A DNA stretch of 64,000 nt from Kitasatospora sp. NBC_00240. GTDB lineage: Bacteria; Actinomycetota; Actinomycetes; Streptomycetales; Streptomycetaceae. Below the pieces are notes generated by a model, which did not search any database, was not told where the DNA came from, and worked only from the letters and a program-made list of their open reading frames with translations. The stretch lies in contig NZ_JAPEMU010000001.1 of assembly GCF_026342405.1 (NCBI RefSeq), forward strand, positions 6,634,001-6,698,000, written 5' to 3'. Every line of letters begins with the position of its first letter. Position 1 is the first letter of the stretch. The translations under genes were made by a program, and so were the position numbers. Shown here piece after piece: positions 31,118 through 39,896 of this stretch.

Positions 31118-32323
31118 ATGGCATCAGATCCTCAGGACGGCGGGCCCTGGCGCCCCCCGTGGGTGCGCGCCGCCAAGGCGGGCTGGCCGGTGGCCTCGGC
31201 GCTGGTGATCGCAGTGATCCAGGTGGCCGGCACCACGGCGGCCGCCCGCCACCAGGCCGGCGGCCGGGCCGACCTGGACGCCTTCGGCCATCTGCTGCTC
31301 CTGCTCGGCCCGGCGCTTCTGGTGCTGCGCCGCCGCCGGCCGGTCGCGGTGGTGGCCGGCGTCTCGGCGGTCACCGTCGCCTACCTGGTCGCCGGGTACC
31401 CGTACGGGCCGGTGTTCATCAGCCTGGTCGTCGCCGTCTGCGTCGCCGTGCGCAGCGGCCACCGCCGGGCGGCCTGGACCGGCCTGGGCGTCTGCTACCT
31501 GGCGCACGCCCTGGTCACCTTCGTGCTGCCCGCCGACTGGTCGCGCGCGCCGGCACCGCGGATCCTGTGGTGGCAGGAGGCGGGCGCGCTGGCCTGGGTG
31601 CTGCTGGTGGTCGCGGTCGCCGAGATCCTGCGCTTCCGGGGGGAGCGGATGGAGGCGCGGCGGGCCTTCGAGGCGCAGACCGAGCGCCGCCGGGCGGACG
31701 AGGAGCGGCTGCGGATGGCCCGCGAGCTGCACGACATCCTGGCGCACAGCATCTCGCTGATCCACCTGCAGGCCGGGGTCGCCCTGGAGCTGCTGGACAC
31801 CCGCCCCGAGCAGGCCCGGACGGCGCTGACCACGATCAAGAGCGCCAGCAAGGAGGCGCTCGGCGAGGTGCGCCAGGTGCTCGGCACGCTCCGCTCGCCG
31901 GACGCCGCCGCGCCGCGGGGCCCGGCCCCGGGTCTGGCCCGGCTGGACGAGCTGGTCGAGCAGGCGGGCCGGGCCGGGCTGACGGTGACCCTGCGGGTCG
32001 CCGGCAAGCCGCGGCCGCTGGCCGCCGGGGCCGACCTGGCGGCCTTCCGGATCGTCCAGGAGTCGCTGACCAACGTGATCCGGCATTCGGCGGCGCGCGC
32101 CGCCGACGTGCTGCTGGACTGGGCGGGTGCCGACGCCCTCACCGTCCAGGTGGAGGACCCGGGCCCGGCCGGCCACGCCTACGCGGGCGGCTCCGGCAGC
32201 GGCCTGGTCGGGATGCGGGAGCGGGTGGCCGCGTTCGGCGGGACGCTGGAGGCGGGCCCGCGGCCGGGCGGCGGTTTCCGGGTCCGGGCCACACTGGTGA
32301 CGACGACGAAGGGGGCGACGTGA
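31118..32323 (+). CDS. NarL/DesK-type sensor histidine kinase
   Basis: A 401-residue membrane kinase. Five or six hydrophobic segments occupy residues 20-175. A short coiled coil leads to the HisKA_3 dimerisation motif ARELHDILAHSISLIHLQAG near residue 205, with the phosphorylated His in ELHD. The ATPase domain follows with QESLTNVIRHS (N box) near 310 and GSGLVGMRERV (G box) near 355. It overlaps the response regulator start by GTGA. The signal is unknown; downstream ABC-transporter genes suggest envelope stress or drug sensing. Confidence 0.9.
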   Translation: MASDPQDGGPWRPPWVRAAKAGWPVASALVIAVIQVAGTTAAARHQAGGRADLDAFGHLLLLLGPALLVLRRRRPVAVVAGVSAVTVAYLVAGYPYGPVFISLVVAVCVAVRSGHRRAAWTGLGVCYLAHALVTFVLPADWSRAPAPRILWWQEAGALAWVLLVVAVAEILRFRGERMEARRAFEAQTERRRADEERLRMARELHDILAHSISLIHLQAGVALELLDTRPEQARTALTTIKSASKEALGEVRQVLGTLRSPDAAAPRGPAPGLARLDELVEQAGRAGLTVTLRVAGKPRPLAAGADLAAFRIVQESLTNVIRHSAARAADVLLDWAGADALTVQVEDPGPAGHAYAGGSGSGLVGMRERVAAFGGTLEAGPRPGGGFRVRATLVTTTKGAT

Positions 32324-32988
32324 TCCGGGTCCTGCTGGCCGACGACCAGGTGCTGGTCAGGGCGGGTTTCCGTGCCCTGCTGGAGGCCCAGGCCGACCTG
32401 GAGGTGGTGGGGGAGGCCGGCGACGGCGAGGAGGCCGTCCGGCTCGCCCGCGAACTCGTCCCCGACGTCGTCCTGATGGACGTCCGGATGCCGCGGCTGG
32501 ACGGCCTGCAGGCCACCCGCCGGATCGCCGGGGAGCCGGACCTGGCCGCCGTCCGGGTGGTCGTCCTGACCACCTTCGAACTGGACGAGTACGTCTTCGA
32601 GGCGCTCCGCTCCGGCGCCGCCGGGTTCCTGGTCAAGGACACCGAGCCGGCCGACCTGCTGCGCGCCGTCCGGGTCGCGGCGGCCGGTGACGCGCTGCTC
32701 TCGCCCGGGGTGACCCGCCGCCTGATCGGCGAGTTCGCCGCCCGTTCCAAGGCGCCCGACGGCTCCGGCCCGGACCTCTCGGTGCTCACCGACCGGGAGC
32801 GCGAGGTGCTGGCCCTGGTCGGCCTCGGCCTGTCCAACGAGGACATCGCGCGGCGCCTGGTGGTCAGCCCGCTCACCGCGAAGACCCATGTCAGCCGGGC
32901 GATGGTGAAGCTGGCCGCCCGGGACCGGGCCCAACTCGTCGTCCTGGCGTACGAGTCCGGGCTGGTCCGGCCCGGCTGGCTGGGCTGA
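32320..32988 (+). CDS. NarL-family response regulator
   Basis: A 222-residue protein. The receiver domain shows ADDQVLVRAG, PDVVLMDVRMP (phosphorylated Asp near 53), LTTFE and the conserved K in FLVKDTEP. The C-terminal LuxR helix-turn-helix is LTDREREVLALVGLGLSNED with RLVVSPLTAKTHVSRAMVKL. GTG 32320 overlaps the kinase stop. It likely activates the ABC transporter downstream of the repeat array. Confidence 0.92.
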   Translation: MIRVLLADDQVLVRAGFRALLEAQADLEVVGEAGDGEEAVRLARELVPDVVLMDVRMPRLDGLQATRRIAGEPDLAAVRVVVLTTFELDEYVFEALRSGAAGFLVKDTEPADLLRAVRVAAAGDALLSPGVTRRLIGEFAARSKAPDGSGPDLSVLTDREREVLALVGLGLSNEDIARRLVVSPLTAKTHVSRAMVKLAARDRAQLVVLAYESGLVRPGWLG

Positions 32989-33125
32989 CGGGGGACGGCG
33001 GCCGCAGGCCGTCACGGGCCGGGCCACCCGCGCCCTCGGGCTGCCGGGCCACCCGGGGCGTGGACGCCCGGTCACCCGCGCCCCGCCACCCGGGCCACCC
33101 GCGCCCCGCCACCCGGGCCACCCGC

Positions 33126-33342
33126 GCCGTACGCCCCCGCGACCCGCCACCGGCGCGCCGTACGCCCCCGCCACCCGGGCCATCCGCGCCGTACGCCCCC
33201 GCGACCCGCCACCGGCGCGCCGTACGCCCCCGCCACCCGGGCCATCCGCGCCGTACGCCCCCGCGACCCGCCACCGGCGCGCCGTACGCCCCCGCGACCC
33301 GCCACCGGCGCGCCGTACGCCCCCGCCACCCGGGCCATCCGC
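33126..33342. repeat. 31-bp tandem repeat array, seven full units
   Basis: Seven contiguous 31-bp units occur in two versions sharing the first 13 bases GCCGTACGCCCCC. Version A continues GCGACCCGCCACCGGCGC and version B GCCACCCGGGCCATCCGC. The order is A-B-A-B-A-A-B, with a partial unit following to about 33360 and degenerate copies before it from about 33070. Because 31 is not a multiple of three, no single reading frame is preserved. It fills most of the roughly 500-base gap between the response regulator and the SHOCT gene. Confidence 0.9.
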
Positions 33343-33489
33343 GCCGTACGCCCCCGCGCGCCGGGTACTCCGCACGCAGTAGCCGCGAAGCCGCTGCCCG
33401 TACGACGCGCCGCGACCCCCCTCGGCGGAATGCTCGAAGAGCCCCGGGAGCACTCCCGGGACGAGCCACCGCCGAGGAGATGAACCGTC

Positions 33490-33786
33490 ATGGACACCCT
33501 GCTGGCCGGCGCGACGCCGGCCGCCACCGTACTCGCCGACCACGGATGGAACGGGCCGGGCCCCTGGATCCTGCTGTTCCCGCTGTTCTGGATCGCGGTG
33601 GTGCTCCTGGTGGTCCTCGTCCTGCGCCGCACCTTCCGGGCCCGGGGCTGGGCGGGCCGGCCCGACAGCCCGCTGGCCGTGCTGGGCCGCCGCTACGCCG
33701 AGGGCGCCATCGACGCCGAGGAGTACCGGGCCCGCCGCGCCGTCCTCACCGAGGACCCGCGCGAGCGCCCGGGCGGTGCCGAATGA
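33490..33786 (+). CDS. SHOCT-domain small membrane protein
   Basis: A 98-residue protein with one membrane segment (residues 26-46) and a C-terminal SHOCT motif, PLAVLGRRYAEGAIDAEEYR followed by ARRAVL. SHOCT is a short domain found at protein ends with a probable oligomerisation role. ATG 33490 has GAGGAG 11 bases upstream, and the end overlaps the ABC ATPase by ATGA, indicating a three-gene operon. Confidence 0.85.
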   Translation: MDTLLAGATPAATVLADHGWNGPGPWILLFPLFWIAVVLLVVLVLRRTFRARGWAGRPDSPLAVLGRRYAEGAIDAEEYRARRAVLTEDPRERPGGAE

Positions 33787-34559
33787 GCACCGCCGAGCCC
33801 CGGGCGACCACCCTCGACCTCGTCCCGGACGTCGCGGCCCGGGTCGCCGACGCCGTGAAGGTCTACGGCGTCGGCGCCACCGAGGTCCGCGCGCTGGACC
33901 ACGTCAGCGTCGACTTCCCCGCCGCCCGGTTCACCGCGATCATGGGCCCGTCCGGCTCCGGCAAGTCCACCCTGATGCACTGCGCCGCCGGCCTGGACAC
34001 CCTCAGCGCCGGCAGCGCCTGGATCGGCGGCACCGAACTCGGCACCCTGAACGACCGCCGGCTGACCCTGCTGCGCCGCGAGCGGATCGGCTTCGTCTTC
34101 CAGGCCTTCAACCTCGTCCCCACCCTGACCGTCCGGGAGAACATCACCCTCCCGCTGGACCTGGCCGGCGCCGCCCCCGACCAGGCCTGGCTGGACTCCC
34201 TGATCGACGTGATCGGGCTCGGCGACCGGCTGCACCACCGCCCGAGCGAGCTTTCCGGCGGCCAGCAGCAGCGGGTCGCGGTCGCCCGGGCGCTCGCCGG
34301 GCGGCCCCAGGTGGTGTTCGCGGACGAGCCCACCGGAAACCTCGACTCCCGCACCGGCGGCGAGGTCCTCGGCCTGCTCCGGCGCGCCGTCGACGAGATG
34401 GGCCAGTGCGTCGTCATGGTCACCCACGACCCGACCGCCGCCGGCCACGCCGACCAGGCGCTGTTCCTCGCCGACGGCCGCCTGGTCGACCGGATGGACG
34501 CGCCCACCGCCGACCGGGTGCTGGACCGGATGAAGGCCTTCGAGAAGGGACAGTCATGA
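33783..34559 (+). CDS. ABC transporter ATP-binding protein (LolD/MacB type)
   Basis: A 258-residue ATPase. Walker A is GPSGSGKST near residue 57, the Q-loop FVFQAFNLVP, the signature LSGGQQQRVAVARAL near 155 and Walker B VVFADEPTG with the D-loop NLDSRTG, followed by VMVTHDP (H-loop). It couples to the FtsX-type permease encoded next with an ATGA overlap. This class does mechanical work across the membrane (export of peptides, drugs or lipids) rather than import. Confidence 0.93.
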   Translation: MSTAEPRATTLDLVPDVAARVADAVKVYGVGATEVRALDHVSVDFPAARFTAIMGPSGSGKSTLMHCAAGLDTLSAGSAWIGGTELGTLNDRRLTLLRRERIGFVFQAFNLVPTLTVRENITLPLDLAGAAPDQAWLDSLIDVIGLGDRLHHRPSELSGGQQQRVAVARALAGRPQVVFADEPTGNLDSRTGGEVLGLLRRAVDEMGQCVVMVTHDPTAAGHADQALFLADGRLVDRMDAPTADRVLDRMKAFEKGQS

Positions 34560-37135
34560 GCCCGGCCGCCACCGCCCTGCGGATCAGCCTGCGCTCGCTG
34601 CGCGCCCACCGCCGGCGCCTCGCCGGGACCTTCCTGTCGATCCTGCTCGGCGTCAGCTTCCTGGCCGGGACGATGGTGCTCGGCGACACCCTGCGGTCCA
34701 ACTTCGACACCCTGTTCGCCGACGCCAATGCCGGGACCGACGCCGTGGTGCGCAGCGCCGACGTGCTGGACTCCCCGGGCACCCCCGGCGGGGTCAGGGC
34801 CCCGGTCGAGGCCGCCCTGGCGGCCCGGCTGCGCGCCGTCCCGGGGGTGGCCGCCGCCGAGGCGTCCGTCCAGGGCGCCGGGCAACTCGTCGGCAGCGAC
34901 GGCAAGCCCGTCGGCGGCCAGGGCCCGCCCACGCTGGCCGGCAACTGGCTGGCCGACCCGAAGCTCAACCCGTACCGGCTCGCCGAGGGCCGGGCACCGG
35001 CCGCGCCCGGCGAGGCGGTGGTCAACCGGGGGGCCGCGAGGAGCGGCGGCCTGCACCTGGGCGACACCACGGTGCTGCGCACCCCCGACCCGCTGCGGAT
35101 CACCGTCGTCGGCATCGCGACCTTCGGTGACAGCGCCGACGGGATGGGCCCCAGCACCTTCACCGCCCTGACCACGGAGGAGGCCACCGCCCGGCTCACC
35201 CCGAAGGGCGCCGGCCAGGCCTCGGCCGTGCAGGTCCGGGCCACGGCCGGCACCTCGCAGGCGGAGCTGGTCCGGGCGATCACCCCGTACCTGCCCGCGG
35301 GCGTGCAGGCGGTGACCGGCGCGGCCGCCACCGCGGAGAGCACCGCGCAGGTCTCCGGCCGGTTCCTGACCATGTTCACCACCCTGCTGCTGGTCTTCGC
35401 CGGGATCGCCCTGCTGGTCGCCACCTTCACCATCCACAACACCTTCGCCATCGTGGTCGCCCAGCGGACCAGGGAGAACGCCCTGCTCAGGGCACTGGGC
35501 GCGGCCCGTGGCCAGGTGCTGGGCGCGACCCTGGCCGAGGCGCTGACGGTCGGCCTGCTGGCCTCGCTCGCCGGGCTGCTCGGCGGCATCGGCGTGGCGA
35601 CGGGCCTGAAGGCGCTGTTCGCCGCCCTCGGGTTCTCGCTGCCGACCGGCGGCATGGTGATCAGCGCCGCCGCCGTCCTGCTGCCGCTGCTGGTGGGGAC
35701 GGTGGTGGCGGTCGGCTCCGCACTGCTGCCCGCCGTCCGGGCCGGGCGGACGGCGCCGCTCGCCGCCCTGCGGGAGACCGCGGTGGACCGGGCGGCCGAC
35801 GGCCGGGCCGGCCGGGCCCGCACGGCGCTCGGCGGACTGCTCCTGGTCGCCGGCGCCCCGCTGGCCGTGACCGGCGCCACCGGCGGCCCGTCCGTCCTGC
35901 TGACCACCGCCGGGGCGCTGGCGGTGCTGGCCGGGGTGGTGGTGCTGGGCCCGGTCGCGGCCACCTTCGCCGTCCGGACGCTGGGCGCCCCGCTGACCCG
36001 GCTGCGCGGCGTCCCGGGCACGCTGGCCAGGCGCAACGCGGCCCGCAACCCCCGGCGGACCGCCGCGACCGCGACCGCGCTGATGATCGGCGTCGCGGTG
36101 GTGACCCTCTTCACCGTCTTCGGGGCCTCGATCCGGGCCACCCTCGACCGGACGGTCGCCGACTCCTTCGCCGGGGACCTCGCCGTCACCGCGCCCTCCT
36201 TCGGCGCCGGCGGCAGCGGCCTGAGCCCCCGGCTGGCGGACGCGCTGGCCGGCCTGCCCGAAGTCCGGCAGAGCGTCGGCCTCGGCCGGGGTGTCGCCCG
36301 GGTCGACGGCCACGGCCGCACGCTGGACGTCACCGACCCGGCGCGGCTGGCCGGCATCGTCGACCTCGGCCGGGTCGAGGGCTCGCTGGGCGCGCTCGGC
36401 GCCGACGGCCTCGCGGTCTCCCGGACCGAGGCGGACCGGCAGGGCTGGCGGCTCGGCGGGAGGGTCACGGTCGGCTTCACCGACGGGACGAGCGGCCCGT
36501 TCACCGTCCGGGCCCTGTACGACTCCGCCGGGCTCGCCGGCGACTACCTGGTCACCCGCGAGGCCTGGGCGCCGCACCGGGGGCAGGACAGCGACACCAT
36601 GGTCGCCGTCGCCCTTCGCCCGGGCGTGCCGCTCGCGCAGGGCCGGGCCGCCGTGGAGCGGGCCGCCGCGCCGTTCGGCAACCCGCAGGTGCAGGACCGC
36701 GACCAGTACGCGGCGGGCGCGGCCTCCGGCGTCGACATGATGCTCTCGGTCGTCTACGCGCTGCTGGCGCTCGCGGTGCTGATCGCCCTGCTGGGCATCG
36801 CCAACACGCTGACCCTGGCTATCCACGAGCGGACCAGGGAGCTCGGCCTGCTGCGCGCGGTCGGCCAGACCCGCGGTCAGCTGCGCGGCATGGTCCGCTG
36901 GGAGTCGGTGCTGGTCGCCGCGTTCGGCACGGTCGGCGGGCTCGGGCTCGGCGCCTTCCTGGGCTGGGCACTGGTGAAGGCGTCGGACAGCGCCGGGACG
37001 GGCTCCTTCGCGATCCCGCCGCTCCAGCTGGCCGTGGTGCTGGTCGCCGGACTTGCGGCGGGCGCGGTCGCCGGCCTGCGCCCGGCCGGGCGGGCCGCCC
37101 GGCTCGACGTGCTGCGGGCCGTCGCCGCCGACTGA
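34556..37135 (+). CDS. FtsX-type ABC transporter permease, duplicated
   Basis: An 859-residue protein. A first membrane helix (about 22-42) is followed by a large extracytoplasmic domain, three helices at about 275-400, a second extracytoplasmic domain after a helix near 515, and three final helices near 730-850. The two FtsX core motifs are NTFAIVVAQRTRENALLRAL, followed by GAARGQVL, and NTLTLAIHERTRELGLLRAV, followed by GQTRGQL. It is an exporter-type or mechanotransmission permease. Its regulation by the upstream two-component system is an inference. Confidence 0.9.
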   Translation: MSPAATALRISLRSLRAHRRRLAGTFLSILLGVSFLAGTMVLGDTLRSNFDTLFADANAGTDAVVRSADVLDSPGTPGGVRAPVEAALAARLRAVPGVAAAEASVQGAGQLVGSDGKPVGGQGPPTLAGNWLADPKLNPYRLAEGRAPAAPGEAVVNRGAARSGGLHLGDTTVLRTPDPLRITVVGIATFGDSADGMGPSTFTALTTEEATARLTPKGAGQASAVQVRATAGTSQAELVRAITPYLPAGVQAVTGAAATAESTAQVSGRFLTMFTTLLLVFAGIALLVATFTIHNTFAIVVAQRTRENALLRALGAARGQVLGATLAEALTVGLLASLAGLLGGIGVATGLKALFAALGFSLPTGGMVISAAAVLLPLLVGTVVAVGSALLPAVRAGRTAPLAALRETAVDRAADGRAGRARTALGGLLLVAGAPLAVTGATGGPSVLLTTAGALAVLAGVVVLGPVAATFAVRTLGAPLTRLRGVPGTLARRNAARNPRRTAATATALMIGVAVVTLFTVFGASIRATLDRTVADSFAGDLAVTAPSFGAGGSGLSPRLADALAGLPEVRQSVGLGRGVARVDGHGRTLDVTDPARLAGIVDLGRVEGSLGALGADGLAVSRTEADRQGWRLGGRVTVGFTDGTSGPFTVRALYDSAGLAGDYLVTREAWAPHRGQDSDTMVAVALRPGVPLAQGRAAVERAAAPFGNPQVQDRDQYAAGAASGVDMMLSVVYALLALAVLIALLGIANTLTLAIHERTRELGLLRAVGQTRGQLRGMVRWESVLVAAFGTVGGLGLGAFLGWALVKASDSAGTGSFAIPPLQLAVVLVAGLAAGAVAGLRPAGRAARLDVLRAVAAD

Positions 37136-37170
37136 CCGCGCAGGGCAGCCCCGCCCGGCGGCGCAGGGCA

Positions 37171-37226
37171 CCGCCCCCGGCGAGGGCCACCAGGTCCGCG
37201 GACCTGGTGGCCCTCGCCGGGGGCGG
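37171..37226. terminator. 56-bp perfect palindrome between convergent genes
   Basis: The 28-bp arms are perfectly complementary, with the centre at CCGCGG (37196-37201) and no spacer. The left arm begins CCGCCCCCGGCGAGGG. It lies 35 bases after the permease stop and 13 bases before the stop of the opposing gene, so it can act as a bidirectional terminator. Perfection over 56 bp is unusual even here. Confidence 0.8.
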
Positions 37227-37239
37227 CCCGGTGCCGCGG

Positions 37240-39003
37240 TCAGCCCTGCGGGAAGTGGTGCACGTACGCCACCGGGTGGCCCCCGGCGTCGCGGCCGACC
37301 CGCCCGGTCCCGGGGTCGGCCACGGGGCCGGCCCGCTCCACCAGGACGCCGACGGCCACGCCGCCGGCGTCCGGCTGCGCCACCGCGTGCCAGCCGTGGG
37401 CGAAGGCGCCCGGGTCGCGCCCGGAGGGGCTTCGCTCGGGCCCGTCGGGGCCGGTGCCGTCCGCCGCCGCCCGACGGGCCGCCAGCACCGGCCGGGCGTG
37501 CTCCAGCAGCCGCCCGACCGCCTGCGCCGCCCCGGCCGACGGGGTGGCGGGGCGGCCGCCGAAGCAGAGCAGTCCGCTGCCGTTCACGCCGGTCCTGGTC
37601 TCCTTGTCCCAGCTGACCGGCGGGGCGGTCGACAGGGCCACCGCCAGCATCCGGACCCGTGCGTGCTGCCCGGCCTGCGGGGCGTCGGCCAGCGGTTCGA
37701 CGGCGACCGCGACCGGGTAGCGGCCGGGCGGCAGGGCGCCGTCCGCCGTCCACCCGTCCGGTCCCGGGTCGGTGACGGCCAGGACGCCGGTGGGCAGCAC
37801 GAGGTCGCCGACCTCCTGGATCTGGTGGGGGGTGCCGGGGCGTGGGCCCGGGCCGAGGTTCGACGACCAGGAGGCGAACAGGGCGGGGAAGTCCACCTGT
37901 TCGGCCCGCACCCGGCCGAAGGCGGCGCCCGCGCCCGGCAGGTGGGTGTCGCCGTCGGTCTCCGGCCGACCGGCCCCTGAGCCGCCCGCGTCGGCGCCGG
38001 GGAGGACGGGGGCCCGGCGCCCCCGGTACGGGCCGAGCGGCGCCCCGTCGCGGTGGGTGTGTCCGACGAAGGTGTCCCACCCGGCGTCGAACAGGACGGC
38101 GGTCGTCCGCCCCTCGGTGTCGGTCCAGGCCAGCTCGACCGGCAGCGGCGGGACGCCCGCGTCCAGCCGGAGGTCGAGTCCCGGCCGGCCGTCCGCGAGG
38201 CGGTGGAAGACGGCGTGGCAGCCGGGGGTCGGTCCGGTGGGCAGGCTCGCGGGGGAGGCGGCGGCGCCCTCGTAGCTGAACCGCCGGCCGTCCGCCGTCA
38301 CCCAGTGGCCCTGGAAGCGGTGCATCCGGGCGCCGAAGCCGACGGCTGCGCGGCGGCCCTCGGCGTCCCGCCAGGACAGGGTGCGCAACTGCGGTGCGGT
38401 GCCGTCGTCCAGGGCGAGCCACAGGGCGCCCGGCCGTGGTTCACCGGTGTCGTCCAGCGGGGTGCGCAGGGTGCTGAAGACCCGCAGGCGGGTGCGGACG
38501 GGGACGAACCTGTCCCGGTCCGGGTCGGCGAGCCGGGCCCGTTCGGAGCGGCCGGGTCGGGCGGCGGGGTCGATCAGGATCCGGCTGATCCGCAGGGCCC
38601 GGGTGGCGGTCCGGGCGGGGCCGACGGCGAGCAGGTTCCGGCCGGGCCGGAGCAGGGCGGCGGGTATCGCGGCGGTGGCCGTCCGTTCGCCGAGGGCGGG
38701 CCGGCCGAGGTGCTGGTGGCTCGTCGGGGCACTGCCCGACGGCTCCGGGCCGGCGGGCTCCGCGCGGTCGGGCCGGGTGCCCACCGGCTCGCCGTTGACG
38801 GAGAGGACGGGGGCGCCGTCGGCCGCCAGGGTGACGGTCAGCTCGGGCAGGGCCTGCTCGGGCAGTTGGAAGCTGAGCTCCAGTCGGCCGCCGGGCGGGA
38901 CCGCGTGGTAGCCCTCGGCCGATGCCGGCCCGGGCCCGGATCGGATGCCGATGTTGTTGGAAATGAAGGGAGTTGAAGCAAAGTCGGCGAAGGTTGGCTC
39001 CAT
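37240..39003 (-). CDS. DUF4241-containing protein
   Basis: A 587-residue soluble protein. The C-terminal 220 residues (VGDLVLPTGVLAVTDPG..., RYPVAVAVEPLADAP..., RVRMLAVALS, then VNGSGLLCFGG) match the pattern of DUF4241. The N-terminal part contains an all-beta region with GRNLLAVGPARTATRALRIS that may be a carbohydrate-binding-like fold, and a central segment I cannot assign. ATG 39003 is preceded by a short A+T-rich stretch. Function is unknown. Confidence 0.65.
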   Translation of the reverse strand: MEPTFADFASTPFISNNIGIRSGPGPASAEGYHAVPPGGRLELSFQLPEQALPELTVTLAADGAPVLSVNGEPVGTRPDRAEPAGPEPSGSAPTSHQHLGRPALGERTATAAIPAALLRPGRNLLAVGPARTATRALRISRILIDPAARPGRSERARLADPDRDRFVPVRTRLRVFSTLRTPLDDTGEPRPGALWLALDDGTAPQLRTLSWRDAEGRRAAVGFGARMHRFQGHWVTADGRRFSYEGAAASPASLPTGPTPGCHAVFHRLADGRPGLDLRLDAGVPPLPVELAWTDTEGRTTAVLFDAGWDTFVGHTHRDGAPLGPYRGRRAPVLPGADAGGSGAGRPETDGDTHLPGAGAAFGRVRAEQVDFPALFASWSSNLGPGPRPGTPHQIQEVGDLVLPTGVLAVTDPGPDGWTADGALPPGRYPVAVAVEPLADAPQAGQHARVRMLAVALSTAPPVSWDKETRTGVNGSGLLCFGGRPATPSAGAAQAVGRLLEHARPVLAARRAAADGTGPDGPERSPSGRDPGAFAHGWHAVAQPDAGGVAVGVLVERAGPVADPGTGRVGRDAGGHPVAYVHHFPQG

Positions 39004-39129
39004 GCGGGGAGCGTAGTCGCCGCCCGTGCCGGGCGGGCAGTGGCCGTCGGGTCGGCATGTGTCCGGGGGTGTTCGGGGGCCGTACGGGAGGCCTGTCGGC
39101 CCGGCGCGGCCCGCCGGTCGCCGTGCCGG

Positions 39130-39453
39130 TCAGCCCAGGTGCCAGAGCTGACCGTGGCCGGCCAGCGTGGTGGCGGCGAGCACCGCGAGGTCGGCGACGC
39201 CGAGGGTGAGGCCGAGCAGGGCGCGGCCGCGCCGGGTGGTGCCGCGGACCAGGGCGAGGACGGCCAGCACGATCGCGAGCGGGCCGAGCGCGATGTTGAA
39301 GAGCAGCAGGCCCGGCAGGCCGAGCAGGAAGGAGGCGACGGCCAGGTTGTCGGCGTCGGCGGCCTTGCGGTCGGTGGCCTTGGCGGCCCCGGCGCTGCGG
39401 TCGGTGGCGCTGCGGACGGTGGCGGTGCGACGGGCGGTCAGGGTGCTGTCCAC
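39130..39453 (-). CDS. DUF4190-type small membrane protein
   Basis: A 107-residue protein with a charged Ala/Thr/Arg-rich N-terminus and two hydrophobic segments (LAVASFLLGLPGLLLFNIAL and, after RRGRALL, GLTLGVADLAVLAATTLAG). The arrangement fits DUF4190. GTG 39453 has GGAGG about seven bases upstream. Confidence 0.7.
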   Translation of the reverse strand: MDSTLTARRTATVRSATDRSAGAAKATDRKAADADNLAVASFLLGLPGLLLFNIALGPLAIVLAVLALVRGTTRRGRALLGLTLGVADLAVLAATTLAGHGQLWHLG

Positions 39454-39614
39454 GGGGTTCCTCCGATGGTCGGGCCCGGCGGGGTCGCCGGGGCCTGGGT
39501 CCGGTGGTGGGCCCGGCGTTCGGCGGGCCGACGGCTGGTGCGGCCCGACGGCTGCCGGGCCGGTGGCCGGCGGGCCAGGTGCGGGGCGGGCCGGCGGGCG
39601 GGGCGAACGGCGGG

Positions 39615-39770
39615 TCAGCGGGCCCTGCGGCGGGCCAGGCCCTCGCGGGCGCCGAAGGCCAGCAGCCACAGGGCGATGGCGGCCGACGCGGTGAGGAAGA
39701 CGGACATCGAGGTGTGCACGGCGGCGCCGGCGAGGAGTCCCATGGCGACCAGGAGGGCGAGGAGGAACAT
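39615..39770 (-). CDS. Small membrane protein
   Basis: A 51-residue protein (MFLLALLVAMGLLAGAAVHT...) with two hydrophobic segments and a basic end GLARRRAR. An in-frame start at 39833 would add 21 residues without a better ribosome site. It is divergent from the TetR gene across an inverted repeat, so it is the likely target of that regulator. Confidence 0.6.
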   Translation of the reverse strand: MFLLALLVAMGLLAGAAVHTSMSVFLTASAAIALWLLAFGAREGLARRRAR

Positions 39771-39829
39771 GATGTGGGCCTTTCTCGGGTCGGTCGGCGG
39801 GCGGGAGAAGTCGGCGAACACTTGGGATG

Positions 39830-39884
39830 ACAACTGTTCGCTGACATCATCACTCTACGCTGGCGAATCTCGGCAAACAGTTGT
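39830..39884. promoter_or_regulatory. Inverted repeats in the TetR/membrane protein intergenic region
   Basis: ACAACTGTT (39830-39838) is inverted perfectly as AACAGTTGT (39876-39884). A second, imperfect pair is TGACATCAT (39842-39850) and ATGATGTGA (39892-39900), the latter overlapping the TetR start. The region is A+T-rich for this genome and should hold both promoters. Confidence 0.5.
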
Positions 39885-39896
39885 TTACTGAATGAT

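Noticed and set aside
33126..33342. The 31-bp repeats as a CRISPR array
   Set aside because: The units abut directly with no unique spacers, and no cas genes are present.
33863..38422. A minus-strand open frame of about 1,500 codons opposite the ABC transporter genes
   Set aside because: It is the antisense of well-recognised ATPase and permease genes; the sequence is low-complexity Arg/Gly/Pro/Ala with no domains, a typical artefact of high GC3.
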